This document shows positions 42,850 to 51,070 of a stretch of DNA of 64,000 bases, one piece after another. This DNA is from JAPXRI01 sp033813635 (GTDB taxonomy: Bacteria > Bacillota > Clostridia > Oscillospirales > QAMX01), in the NCBI GenBank assembly GCA_033813635.1, contig JAPXRI010000002.1:87026-151025 (forward strand), written 5' to 3'. The notes under the pieces were generated by a model that searched no databases, was not told the origin of the DNA, and was given only the letters and a program-made list of their open reading frames with translations. The first letter of the stretch is position 1. Each line of letters opens with the position of its first letter. The position numbers were made by a program, and so were the translations under genes.

Positions 42850-43944
42850 ATGGAAGACAGGGATTATCCGGCTCTGCCCCCAGACGGTGGGATACCCGAT
42901 CCGTTTATGCGTCCAGACGGTACGAGAGCGGCCTCGATCCGGGATTTTACCGCCCATCGGGTTTATCTAAAATCGGTTCTTGAAAAGTACGTTTACGGAA
43001 AAATGCCGGAGATACCGGAAAAGATAGATATCCTCTCCTCCCGAAGCGAGCGCGTTCTGGGCGGCGCCGCCGTGCAGGTTTACGAGACACTTTCGTTTCG
43101 CGGCCTCCGGGAGGATATCCGGATTTCCTATCCCGCCGGCGCGCGCTTCCTCCCGGTAATCATGAAGCTTGACTACCTCTGCGGGGCGGAGCACCGTCCG
43201 GCGGTCGAGGACGAGCTTTTGCTGACCGGGAAGTACGCGTTTGTATCGATAAGCCGGAAGGATATCTGCCCGGACACCGTTGGTCCGGCGGACGCGATGC
43301 CGTTTCCGGAAAACGATGTGGGTGCGATCGCGCTCTGGGCGTACGGTGCCCGGGTCTGCCTTGACTATATCGGCGATCTGGAGTTTGCGGACCCGAAACG
43401 CGTCGCGATCACCGGGCATTCACGGGACGGCAAGGCCGTTATCTGCGCCGCGGCAATGGACGAGCGCTTCGCGGCGGTGATCCCGAACGGCTCGGGCTGC
43501 GGCGGCGCGGGGTCGTTTATCGTGAAAAATCCCGGCAGCGAGACCCTCGACATTATGCGGAAGGCCTTTCCGCACTGGCTCTGCAAGCGGTTATCAGCGC
43601 TCGCAGACAGGGGCGTTATCCCGGCGGACATGGTTTACGCCCGCGCGCTGATAGCACCCCGTCCGGTTCTGTGCACCGAGGCGAGCCTTGACCTGTGGGC
43701 AAACCCCTACGGGACGTATCTGAACACGCTGGCCGCGCGGAAAATATGCAAATTTCTCGGACGGCCGGATGTGATAAACGGCATGATTATCAGACCGGGA
43801 GAGCACAACCAGACCGACGCTGACTGGCGCGCGCTTGCCGCGTTCTGCGGAAAGGTGTTTTTCGGCGAAAAAGCGGGGATCGACTTTAATCGGACTTACT
43901 TTGACGTCCGCGAGGGCGACCTTGAATGGGATATTCCGGGATAA
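42850..43944 (+). CDS. CE15-like (glucuronoyl esterase type) alpha/beta hydrolase
   Basis: This about 364-residue protein has the CE15 nucleophile elbow GHSRDGKAV (Ser at about residue 192), very close to the family's GxSRxGK. A late His lies in GEHNQTDADW and an Asp/Glu candidate in TEASLDLWANP. Glucuronoyl esterases cleave ester links between lignin or alcohols and glucuronoxylan. There is no signal peptide, so a cytoplasmic role on smaller esters is possible. ATG 42850 was chosen among several in-frame candidates; no clear ribosome binding site. Confidence 0.7.
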   Translation: MEDRDYPALPPDGGIPDPFMRPDGTRAASIRDFTAHRVYLKSVLEKYVYGKMPEIPEKIDILSSRSERVLGGAAVQVYETLSFRGLREDIRISYPAGARFLPVIMKLDYLCGAEHRPAVEDELLLTGKYAFVSISRKDICPDTVGPADAMPFPENDVGAIALWAYGARVCLDYIGDLEFADPKRVAITGHSRDGKAVICAAAMDERFAAVIPNGSGCGGAGSFIVKNPGSETLDIMRKAFPHWLCKRLSALADRGVIPADMVYARALIAPRPVLCTEASLDLWANPYGTYLNTLAARKICKFLGRPDVINGMIIRPGEHNQTDADWRALAAFCGKVFFGEKAGIDFNRTYFDVREGDLEWDIPG

Positions 43945-43987
43945 ATAGCGTATTGCCGGAAAAAATGGGGTAAATACATACGGTCGC

Positions 43988-44016
43988 TTGACTAAACGGA
44001 GAAAAAAAGGTACAAT
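43988..44016 (+). promoter_or_regulatory. Promoter of smpB
   Basis: TTGACT (43988-43993), 17-base spacer, TACAAT (44011-44016). Confidence 0.75.
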
Positions 44017-44049
44017 ATACGTTGCAAAACGAAGGAGTGCTCGGAGCAT

Positions 44050-44535
44050 ATGGCGCAGGACGCGAAAAGCGGCGAAAAGACAATAGCGCAGAACAAAAAG
44101 GCCTGGCACGACTATTTTGTGCTGAGTCAGTATGAAACCGGGCTGGAACTGGTCGGGACGGAAGTAAAATCCGTCCGCGCCGGCAATGTCAATTTGAAGG
44201 ACAGCTTTTGCAGTGTCAAAAACGGCGAGCTTTTTGTCCATGCTATGCACATAAGCCCGTATGAAAAGGGAAACATTTTCAACCGCGACCCGTTCCGCGA
44301 CAGGCGGCTGTTGATGCACAAGCGGGAGATTCTTAAGCTCTATCAGAGCACGCGGCAGGACGGGCTGACGCTTGTGCCGCTCAGAATCTATTTTAAAAAC
44401 GGGCGGATAAAGCTTGAAATCGGACTATGCAGGGGCAAAAAGCTCTACGACAAACGAGAGGCCGAAGCCGAGCGGGACGCGAAGCGTGAAATTGACAACG
44501 TAATGAAGTCCCGTTCGAGAAATTATGAGGAATAG
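44050..44535 (+). CDS. smpB: tmRNA-binding protein SmpB
   Basis: This 161-residue protein binds tmRNA and brings it to stalled ribosomes. Conserved parts are KKAWHDYFVLSQYETGLEL, GTEVKSVRAGNVNLKDSF, DPFRDRRLLMHKREI and the basic tail RDAKREIDN. ssrA, its RNA partner, is encoded 0.9 kb downstream with one hydrolase gene between. Confidence 0.97.
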   Translation: MAQDAKSGEKTIAQNKKAWHDYFVLSQYETGLELVGTEVKSVRAGNVNLKDSFCSVKNGELFVHAMHISPYEKGNIFNRDPFRDRRLLMHKREILKLYQSTRQDGLTLVPLRIYFKNGRIKLEIGLCRGKKLYDKREAEAERDAKREIDNVMKSRSRNYEE

Positions 44536-44544
44536 TGGATCGGT

Positions 44545-45396
44545 ATGATAAACGAAAAAATCAATTTAAACAAACTCTATCCGTCGCTCCCGTATACCGG
44601 GACACCGGCAATCCTTGAAACCTTCTGCCGGAGCGCTTCACCGGAGTACGGAGAGAATAGGGCTTACCCCGGAATGGTGATCTGCCCGGGCGGAGCCTAC
44701 GCGTTCACGTCGGCGCGGGAAGCCGAGCCGATCGCGCTTGTTTTGCTCTCAAAGGGTATTCAGAGCTTCGTGCTCTGGTATACCACGAAAGATACGCATT
44801 ATCCCGTCCACCTGTTGGAGACCGCCGCGGCTTTCGATTACCTGAGGAAAAACGCCGCGAAATACCAGCTCAAGCCAGACGCGCTGGGCATCATGGGATT
44901 TTCCGCGGGCGGGCATCTCGCCGGCAGCTACGGCACGCTCTGGGGAGACGGGATCCTATCCAAAACGCTGGGTACGGCGCGAGAAAACCTTCGCCCGAAC
45001 GCGATGGCACTCTGCTACGGCGTTCTGACGACGGGTATTCACACCCACGGAGGCTCGATTTCAAACCTGCTCGGCGATAACAACACTGAGGAGCTCCGTG
45101 AGAAGCTGTCGGTTGAGAAAAACGTGTCGTACGACACGCCTGCGGCGTTTATCTGGCACACGTTTGAGGATAGCGCGGTGCCGGTGGAGAACAGTCTCCT
45201 GACAGCGGAAGCCCTCGCCAAGGCAAAAATTCCCTTTGAGCTGCATGTCTATCCGGACGGCTGCCACGGGCTGGCGCTGGCGAACTGGCTGACAACGGCG
45301 GAGCCCGAGAAGGGCGTGCCGCCGAAATACATCGCGCGCTGGATCGACGACTGCGCGGCCTGGTTACTCCGTGTTTCAGGCTTCGAGTACAAATAA
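44545..45396 (+). CDS. Alpha/beta hydrolase, acetyl-esterase/lipase-like
   Basis: This 283-residue protein has an oxyanion-hole segment VICPGGAYAF, nucleophile elbow GFSAGGHLAGS (Ser at about residue 116), Asp in HTFEDSAVP and His in DGCHGLALA. This arrangement fits BD-FAE/acetyl-xylan-esterase-like enzymes that deacetylate carbohydrates. No signal peptide. It follows smpB by 9 bases and may be read from the smpB promoter. Confidence 0.82.
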   Translation: MINEKINLNKLYPSLPYTGTPAILETFCRSASPEYGENRAYPGMVICPGGAYAFTSAREAEPIALVLLSKGIQSFVLWYTTKDTHYPVHLLETAAAFDYLRKNAAKYQLKPDALGIMGFSAGGHLAGSYGTLWGDGILSKTLGTARENLRPNAMALCYGVLTTGIHTHGGSISNLLGDNNTEELREKLSVEKNVSYDTPAAFIWHTFEDSAVPVENSLLTAEALAKAKIPFELHVYPDGCHGLALANWLTTAEPEKGVPPKYIARWIDDCAAWLLRVSGFEYK

Positions 45397-45454
45397 CGCT
45401 TTAGGGTTTAGTTTACGCATAATCGGACAGAATCTTTGTTATATTACTAAATAT

Positions 45455-45801
45455 GGGGGCGTACCGGTTTCGACGGGGATGTTGAGTATCGGTCAGCGGG
45501 CAGAGGTGCGGAACCGCTTTAAAATCCGCAATTCCTATAAATCAAATAACGAAGATTTAGCTGTCGCTGCCTAATTAAGGCGGCCGTTCGTCCCGGGAGG
45601 ACCACGGACCGGGTTCGGGCGTGATTTAGTGGTGAACGCATACGCGGTAAGCTTTGCCCGCGTTGTGTAAAATGAAGCTACCGAAACCGGGAGGCTGTCC
45701 GCCGCCGCCCGGCGTAGGGAATTCCAAAAGACGGACTGCGCCCGGAGAAAACAGGTAGGAGATATTTTCGGACACGGGTTCGACTCCCGTCGCCTCCACC
45801 A
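45455..45801 (+). ncRNA. ssrA: tmRNA (transfer-messenger RNA)
   Basis: The 347-base RNA starts GGGGGCGTACCGGTTTCGAC and ends with the T-arm GGTTCGACTCC and CGCCTCCACCA. GGGGGCG pairs with CGCCTCC to form the acceptor stem. The tag frame ends NNEDLAVAA before TAA at 45572-45574; the 14 codons before the stop start at 45530. Together with SmpB it rescues stalled ribosomes and marks products for proteolysis. A TATATT lies 12 bases upstream. Confidence 0.97.
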
Positions 45802-45807
45802 GATAAG

Positions 45808-45845
45808 AACGTCAGTATTGATACAATGCTGGCGTTTTTATTTTG
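45808..45845 (+). terminator. Terminator of ssrA
   Basis: AACGTCAG (45808-45815) pairs with CTGGCGTT (45829-45836), one G-U pair, followed by a T-rich tract. Confidence 0.75.
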
Positions 45846-45854
45846 CACACGGTA

Positions 45855-45898
45855 GCCGCCGGAAAGTCTTGTTATCAAGGCTTTCCGGCGGCTTTTTT
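45855..45898 (+). terminator. Second terminator after ssrA
   Basis: A 12-bp perfect stem, GCCGCCGGAAAG with CTTTCCGGCGGC, is followed by TTTTTT. Confidence 0.85.
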
Positions 45899-46179
45899 GT
45901 TTTCTGCCGTTTGTAGACTGCAATGAAAAAGCCCCGTCTACGGAGCATATAGGTAGATTACGCCTTGCATTCGGCAAACGGAAACTTGGGGGTGTGCATA
46001 GGGTATGCACTCGGCAAACGCTAACCAAGTGAAGCAAGTTATAGTGTTAGGCTAGTCATCACAACTTAAATGCAAATAAATATAAACAAATAACAACAAA
46101 CCTATTGTAAAGTCACAAAATCTGCGCTATATTTTATTGTAGGTTTGTATACCCATGAGAAATATGACGAGTTAAAAAA
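45899..46179. other. AT-rich gap at the island edge
   Basis: No gene found. Composition shifts to AT-rich here. A short imperfect repeat occurs twice: GCATTCGGCAAACGGAAACTTGG (about 45967) and GCACTCGGCAAACGCTAACCAAG (about 46007), quoted as two arms; related CAAACGGAA words recur near 47405-47480. Confidence 0.5.
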
Positions 46180-46323
46180 ATGAGCGAGATTATCAATGAT
46201 AAGTGGATAAATATTGATGAAGCCACTACTTACTTATGCGTGAAGTCCGTTACCGTAAGTGACTGAATTAGAAAAGATAAAGGGATGCCCGCCCACTGTA
46301 GAAATAATATTAAAATAAATTGA
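46180..46323 (+). pseudogene. Excisionase-family HTH protein, broken by a nonsense codon
   Basis: From ATG 46180 the frame reads MSEIINDKWINIDEATTYL, then VKSVTVSD, a TGA at 46264-46266, then IRKDKGMPAHCRN and a final TGA. The family pattern is a winged-helix HTH with WIRK at this spot, so TGA replaces a Trp codon (TGG). The C-terminal wing is also lost. Such proteins are excisionases or small regulators of mobile elements; its place 380 bases after ssrA fits an integrated element. Confidence 0.75.
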
Positions 46324-46406
46324 ACGTAACTTTGATACATGCAACCTCGCAATTTCGGTCGAGCCTTCTGGCCGCACAATTGCTATACTATTCAAGGAGG
46401 TTTCAG

Positions 46407-47303
46407 ATGGAATTACCGGATAAAGACGCTGCCGTGAGCCGAATGCAACGCTATATTGAGTCGCATTTAGATGAAGAAATCACGCTAGACGACCTTGCAA
46501 ATGCTGCAGGATATAGCAAATATCATGCCGTGCGTATTTTCAGGGAGTTGACACACCGCACACCCCTTGAGACTGTCCGCGCCCTGCGCCTGACCCGTGC
46601 TGCCCAATCTTTGCAGAATGCGAATGACAAGGTTGTGGATATTGCTATGAACAGTGGATTTGATACCCACGACGGTTTTACACGGGCGTTTTCTCGGCAG
46701 TTTGGCATTACACCGCAAAAATATCATGCCGAAACGCCACCTGTGAGCTGGTTTGTCCATCATCCCATCGAAGCCTACTACATATTGAAAGAAGGCACAG
46801 AACCTATGTCAAACGAAAGAGTATCACGAACTGTTACAGTTACCGTAGTGGAGCGTCCGGCGCGAAAACTGATTTTTCTGCGCCATAATGCAACGGATTA
46901 TTTTTCCGCTTGCGAGGAGGTTGGCTGCGATTGGGAGGGCTTTTACAACAGCATCCAAGAAAAATTCGATACTGCTGCTGGAGGCCGCTTGCCAACGAGC
47001 TTAATCAAACCCGGTACAAACGGCAATGCGTTCTTTGTTGAAGTTCCGTTGAATTACAACAAAACTCTTCCCGATGGCTATGAAATAGCTGAACTGCCGC
47101 CCTGCACTTATCTTTACTTTAACGGTATGCCGTTTGATGACCAGAATGATTTTCCGATAGCTATTGGGATTATGAATGAGGCTATTGAGGCATATCCCTT
47201 TGAACGGTTCGGATGGAAAAAATCTGATAACGCACCGGAGTTGGGAATGGGAGCAGAAGCGGAAACGGGGGCGCGGGCGGCTGTGCCTGTAGAGAAACTG
47301 TAA
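46407..47303 (+). CDS. AraC-family regulator with C-terminal GyrI-like ligand-binding domain
   Basis: This is an about 298-residue regulator. The AraC double HTH occupies residues 1-108 (ITLDDLANAAGYSKYHAVRIF; VVDIAMNSGFDTHDGFTRAF). A GyrI/SOUL-like effector domain follows (residues 135-285, ERPARKLIFLRHNATDY; YEIAELPPCTYLYF), as in Rob/BmrR-type multidrug sensors. ATG 46407 has a perfect AAGGAGG. The longer frame back to 46320 overlaps the pseudogene stop. Confidence 0.88.
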   Translation: MELPDKDAAVSRMQRYIESHLDEEITLDDLANAAGYSKYHAVRIFRELTHRTPLETVRALRLTRAAQSLQNANDKVVDIAMNSGFDTHDGFTRAFSRQFGITPQKYHAETPPVSWFVHHPIEAYYILKEGTEPMSNERVSRTVTVTVVERPARKLIFLRHNATDYFSACEEVGCDWEGFYNSIQEKFDTAAGGRLPTSLIKPGTNGNAFFVEVPLNYNKTLPDGYEIAELPPCTYLYFNGMPFDDQNDFPIAIGIMNEAIEAYPFERFGWKKSDNAPELGMGAEAETGARAAVPVEKL

Positions 47304-47722
47304 GGTAGATACCCCACATGATTCAACCGAAAATATCATGGATTTCTACCAAAAAGTTGAGCCGGTATCAATGTTGGTAAACTGTGGCATTCTGTGTCCA
47401 CTCAACAAACGGAAGTAGCACACGGAACAAGCGGAAAGACGCGAGGGTGTGCACAAAGCAAACGGAACAAACGGGAACGAGGCTGCCGGGTGCATTTTGT
47501 ATCAAACTCGTGTCCTTCTCCAAATCTATCAACCGAAATTGATACAACGAGAGCCAGTCCATCAGGATTGGCTCTCGTTGTATTAGCAAATAGATATGAA
47601 ATTGTGGTATACTTTTTCTGTCAACGCAGACAAGCGGGAATTTACCGGACACATCAAAGCATTGCATGACAAGATATTATTTCATTTTACTGATATCCTA
47701 TCCTCGTGGGGGGGCACGCAAT
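47304..47722. other. Gap with decayed sequence and a strong hairpin
   Basis: No intact gene. 47307-47413 has an open frame without a start (HDSTENIMDFYQKVEP) that could be a relic. TACAACGAGAGCCA (47543-47556) and its exact complement (47569-47582) form a 14-bp hairpin without a T tract. Confidence 0.5.
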
Positions 47723-49192
47723 ATGTACTGGATAAAGGAAATGCAAAGCGCAATCGGTTTTATAGAAGACAGGCTGACAGAAGAACTGGCTATTGAGGAT
47801 ATCGCACGCAGCGCTAATTCATCAATCGCAAATTTCCAGAGAATCTTCAGTATTGTCACGGGCATGACAGTTGGAGACTATATACGCTCACGCCGGCTGT
47901 CGCTGGCTGGATATGAGTTGAAGGAATCCGATGCAAAAGTTCTTGATATAGCGCTTAAATATGGATATGAAACTGCCGAAAGCTTTACGAAAGCGTTTAC
48001 CCGCTTCCATGGTGTTACACCATCTGTTGCTAAACAACGGAAATCAGTACTGAAAAGCTTCACACCCCTCTCTATCGATATTGATATAAGGGGAGGATTT
48101 ACCATGCAAAGACGTCTTATCCCAAACGTGCCGGAGATAAAATACGACGGCAATAATGCAGCATTCTTTATTACCCTGCTTGAGGCGACACTCAAAAGTC
48201 TTGGCGAAAACTGCGATAAAGCTAAACTGACCGCCCTTAGCGGCGAAGGAAATCGTTTCTGCTGGGCGGACGGCGTATGGGTATTCGGCAATGAACTCAC
48301 TCAGAGTATTAACGAAACCCCCTTCGAAACCGAGAATCGAGTGCTGTCTGCTATTGGCTGGCAGGCAAAATATGTCACCGTTCATCGCGGCAAGGACGGA
48401 GGATATATGAATACGGATGCAGCACAGATCAGGCGGGATTTTGTTTCCGCAATTGATAAAGGCCTCCCTGTGCTGATAAGGTATATAGAGCATGCCGACT
48501 GCGATTTGAATGTCTTTTTCGGATACGAGGATGACGGGCAAAAAATCATCGGTTATAACTACAAAAATGGTTTTGTAGCCGGGATTTCGCAGCCATCCGA
48601 TGCAACTGTGCCTGTAATGTGGGATAATTGGGAGAACAACCTGTCCGGATATATTTTATTGAAAAGCAAAGAAGAAGTGGCTTCGGAACGAAACACAGCG
48701 TTATCCGTTTTCCGTTTCATCTCCGACCACGCCCGGAGTACCGCCGAGATTCGCGGAAAAAAGATCGGTTTTGCAGCTTGGGAATCGTTTCTTAATCATT
48801 TGGAGCATGACGATTTTTCGCAGTTAGCCTTGCGCGCATCGGATGCTCCGGCAGTTAACGGTGTCGCTAACAGCGTTGAACACCGATTTTGCATATATTG
48901 CGATGCCCTTTGCCAAATTGACGCCCGCAATAAACCGTTGCCTTACTACCGCTTGCTGGCCCAACGCTTCCCCGAATGGAAGGACGCGCTTGAGACAGCA
49001 ACTCAGGCCTTGGAGGATTGCGCTTCTTATGGCGGATTTCTATGGAGTCAAGGATTTACTTTCGATGAAGCCGGTTTTGAAAAATTCCGGTCGTATGAGG
49101 CTCGGAAAATCCTTGCCGATGCGGGCCGGGAAGCCATGAGTAAAGACATGCTTGCCGTGGAGCAATTTGAGAAGATACTTCGACTGGCCTGA
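47723..49192 (+). CDS. AraC-family regulator with large papain-fold-like C-terminal sensor
   Basis: This is an about 489-residue protein. The AraC double HTH is N-terminal (residues 1-105, AIEDIARSANSSIANFQRIF; VLDIALKYGYETAESFTKAF). The long C-terminal part contains FCWADGVWVFGNE, AIDKGLPVLIRYIEHADCD and FFGYEDDGQKIIGYNYKNGF. These recall C39/butirosin-H-like papain folds used as sensors; this is a tentative match. A G-rich site precedes ATG 47723. The ligand and targets are unknown. Confidence 0.75.
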   Translation: MYWIKEMQSAIGFIEDRLTEELAIEDIARSANSSIANFQRIFSIVTGMTVGDYIRSRRLSLAGYELKESDAKVLDIALKYGYETAESFTKAFTRFHGVTPSVAKQRKSVLKSFTPLSIDIDIRGGFTMQRRLIPNVPEIKYDGNNAAFFITLLEATLKSLGENCDKAKLTALSGEGNRFCWADGVWVFGNELTQSINETPFETENRVLSAIGWQAKYVTVHRGKDGGYMNTDAAQIRRDFVSAIDKGLPVLIRYIEHADCDLNVFFGYEDDGQKIIGYNYKNGFVAGISQPSDATVPVMWDNWENNLSGYILLKSKEEVASERNTALSVFRFISDHARSTAEIRGKKIGFAAWESFLNHLEHDDFSQLALRASDAPAVNGVANSVEHRFCIYCDALCQIDARNKPLPYYRLLAQRFPEWKDALETATQALEDCASYGGFLWSQGFTFDEAGFEKFRSYEARKILADAGREAMSKDMLAVEQFEKILRLA

Positions 49193-49303
49193 CTTTGCAG
49201 TTAAATTTTAAATTTTTCGGTAGAAAGCAAAAACACTTCGACGATTTTACACCCTCTTTGACTCGGGCAAAGGGTCATCGTTAAATTGCATCAATCGACA
49301 CCA

Positions 49304-49337
49304 ACCGTCACCATAAAAAGTGGCGGTATTTTATTTG
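49304..49337 (+). terminator. Terminator after the second AraC gene
   Basis: ACCGTCAC (49304-49311) pairs with GTGGCGGT (49320-49327), followed by ATTTTATTTG. Confidence 0.65.
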
Positions 49338-49345
49338 TGTTCTGA

Positions 49346-49390
49346 AATAAATGTTGGAGTTCTTCCTCGTACCCTAACATTTATTTAAGA
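49346..49390. repeat. Palindromic dispersed repeat, copy 1
   Basis: AAATAAATGTT and AACATTTATTT form an 11-bp stem. The left side continues GGAGTTC; copy 2 at 55456-55497 shares AATAAATGTTGGnGTTC. Confidence 0.5.
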
Positions 49391-49410
49391 ACCCTTAGTT
49401 CAATGACACC

Positions 49411-50274
49411 TCAACTATCTGTTTTCGCGTTAAAAGCTTGCCATCGGCGGTAAAGATCACGAATCGGCTCATCCAGATAGGGTCCACGCTTTGTCTTTAA
49501 TCCAATCTGGAATTCCATATGCGGCTTCAGCGATGCTTCCTGTTATGGCGGCAAGAGTGTCGCTGTCACCGCCGAGGGAGATGGCGTTTCGGATTTCATC
49601 CTCAAAGTCCTTACTTTCAAGGAAGGCTGTGATCGCCTGCGGCACAGTATCCCGACAGCTTTCATTGAAGCGATAGGCCGGTCGGATTTCATCAAGGGTT
49701 TTGCTCAGGTCGTAGCCATATTCCCTATCAATATGATCTTTGATTTGTATTTTGAATTGCTCGAGAGTTATGCTTTCATTGATTGGGTTACCCATATCGT
49801 CGCCATAACCGCCGGCATAGAAACGGCATATAAATATTGCGTCAGTCACAACCAGCGCGCCTTTTATTCCTACCGGATGGTTGTGTGTCACTGCGCCGGG
49901 CAGTCTTGCTTTATTTCTACCGTTCGACGGCAACATTCCCATACGGGCGCAGAACCCGCAATCCATCAACCACGCGCAGGGCGATACTCTCATGGCCGAG
50001 CCATTGTCCCAAGAGTTATAGGGTTTACGGTCATCGGAATGTATCCAACTGCCGAATCGATAACCGCACCCTGCATCGGGGTAGAGCCGTCCCCGCTTCT
50101 TGTATGCGTCAATAAAATCGTCCGACTTACCGCCGTTCAACAGAGCGTCTGCCGTTGCAACGGTCATCACGGTGTCATCAGTAAAAACATTCGTCACGGA
50201 ACAGCGGGAAGCTTTTTGTTTTAATGATATGCCATTCGTAGACCGAGCCTACAATATCTCCTATTATCGCTCCA
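49411..50274 (-). pseudogene. ADP-ribosylglycohydrolase, two frameshifts
   Basis: Three - strand frames join into one family-like protein. The first reads LGAIIGDIVGSVYEW to LFRDEC (from 50274). A +1 shift near 50190 leads to FTDDTVMTVATADALL and on through the catalytic acid stretch GGDSDTLAAITGSIAE. A second shift near 49480 leads to YLDEPIRDLYRRWQA and the stop at 49411. The gene would remove ADP-ribose from proteins if intact. The expected start codon also reads ATT, 9 bases after GGAGG. Confidence 0.8.
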
Positions 50275-50278
50275 AGAA

Positions 50279-50848
50279 TTAATTCCGGCCTCCACGCCGC
50301 TTTATCTCGTGTGTGTCAACGTAATGCTCGTCAATGTAGCTTTCGACTGCGCCGAGCAGTTCGCGGCTTACAGTAAATGACGATTTATCGAATACTACAA
50401 GCGTTACATCAATATCGTGGTCAAAAATAAAATTCTGGATTGCCGAAGTAGCCACCTTAAGAGCTTCGTCTTTCGGATACCCGTTAATTCCGCTTGAAAT
50501 CAGCGGGAACGCAATACTTTCACAATTATTTTCGACGGCAAGCCGGAGCGACTCCGTGTAGGCGGAACGCAGAAGCCTTTCGCTCTGCGCGGCACTCTGC
50601 TTCTGATAAACGGGTCCGGCCGCGTGGATGACAAATTTAGCGGGCAGATTAAAACCCGGTGTAATAACAGCTTCACCCGTTTTAATCGGGGCGAGTTTAT
50701 CACAGGCGGCTTGAAGCTGTGCCGCTCCCGCCGCTTTGAATATAGCTCCGCAGACCCCGCCACCCATTTTAAGGGTTGTATTGGCGGCGTTGACAATAGC
50801 GTCAACCTTCATTTTTATGATGTCCTGGCGGACGATGGTAAACGGCAT
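50279..50848 (-). CDS. Macro-domain ADP-ribose hydrolase
   Basis: This is an about 189-residue macro-domain protein. VDAIVNAANTTLKMGGGVCG carries the conserved Asn and Gly-rich loop that bind ADP-ribose; IAFPLISSGINGYP is the second loop. Such enzymes deacetylate O-acetyl-ADP-ribose or remove ADP-ribose from proteins. ATG 50848 has GGAGG 8 bases upstream. It immediately precedes the broken ADP-ribosylglycohydrolase; the pair probably formed an ADP-ribosylation-reversal unit. Confidence 0.93.
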   Translation of the reverse strand: MPFTIVRQDIIKMKVDAIVNAANTTLKMGGGVCGAIFKAAGAAQLQAACDKLAPIKTGEAVITPGFNLPAKFVIHAAGPVYQKQSAAQSERLLRSAYTESLRLAVENNCESIAFPLISSGINGYPKDEALKVATSAIQNFIFDHDIDVTLVVFDKSSFTVSRELLGAVESYIDEHYVDTHEIKRRGGRN

Positions 50849-50893
50849 TGTATTCGCCTCCGGCAACATAAACGATTTAGTTTATTTCGCTAA

Positions 50894-51025
50894 TCTTTTC
50901 ACACATATAGCGAGGGACACCGGGCGCTGCTGGCCATCAATGATTACTTCCTTCAGGGTATTGTGACTATGCGCTACAACACTGATGCTCAAAGGACTTT
51001 CAGCCCAACCGATATTGAGCGCTAA
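50894..51025 (+). pseudogene. Unidentified C-terminal coding remnant
   Basis: After a TAA the frame reads SFHTYSEGHRALLAINDYF and continues for 44 codons to a stop, ending TFSPTDIER. The sequence looks like real protein but has no start codon or ribosome binding site. It resembles tails of proteins from conjugative elements in a general way only; I do not recognise the family. Confidence 0.35.
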
Positions 51026-51030
51026 CGGTC

Positions 51031-51059
51031 GAAAAGCAAACTACCGGCTTAGCCGGTAG
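51031..51059 (-). terminator. Terminator of the surface-protein gene
   Basis: CTACCGGC/GCCGGTAG with a TTA loop, followed on the - strand by TTTGCTTTTC. Confidence 0.75.
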
Positions 51060-51070
51060 TTGTGGTTAAT

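Noticed and set aside
46264..46266. TGA in the excisionase-like gene as recoded Trp or selenocysteine
   Set aside because: TGA is used as a normal stop throughout the window, Trp is the expected residue, and no SECIS-like stem is visible.
45899..47500. CRISPR array suggested by CAAACGGAA-type words
   Set aside because: Repeats are irregular in sequence and spacing, and no cas genes are present.
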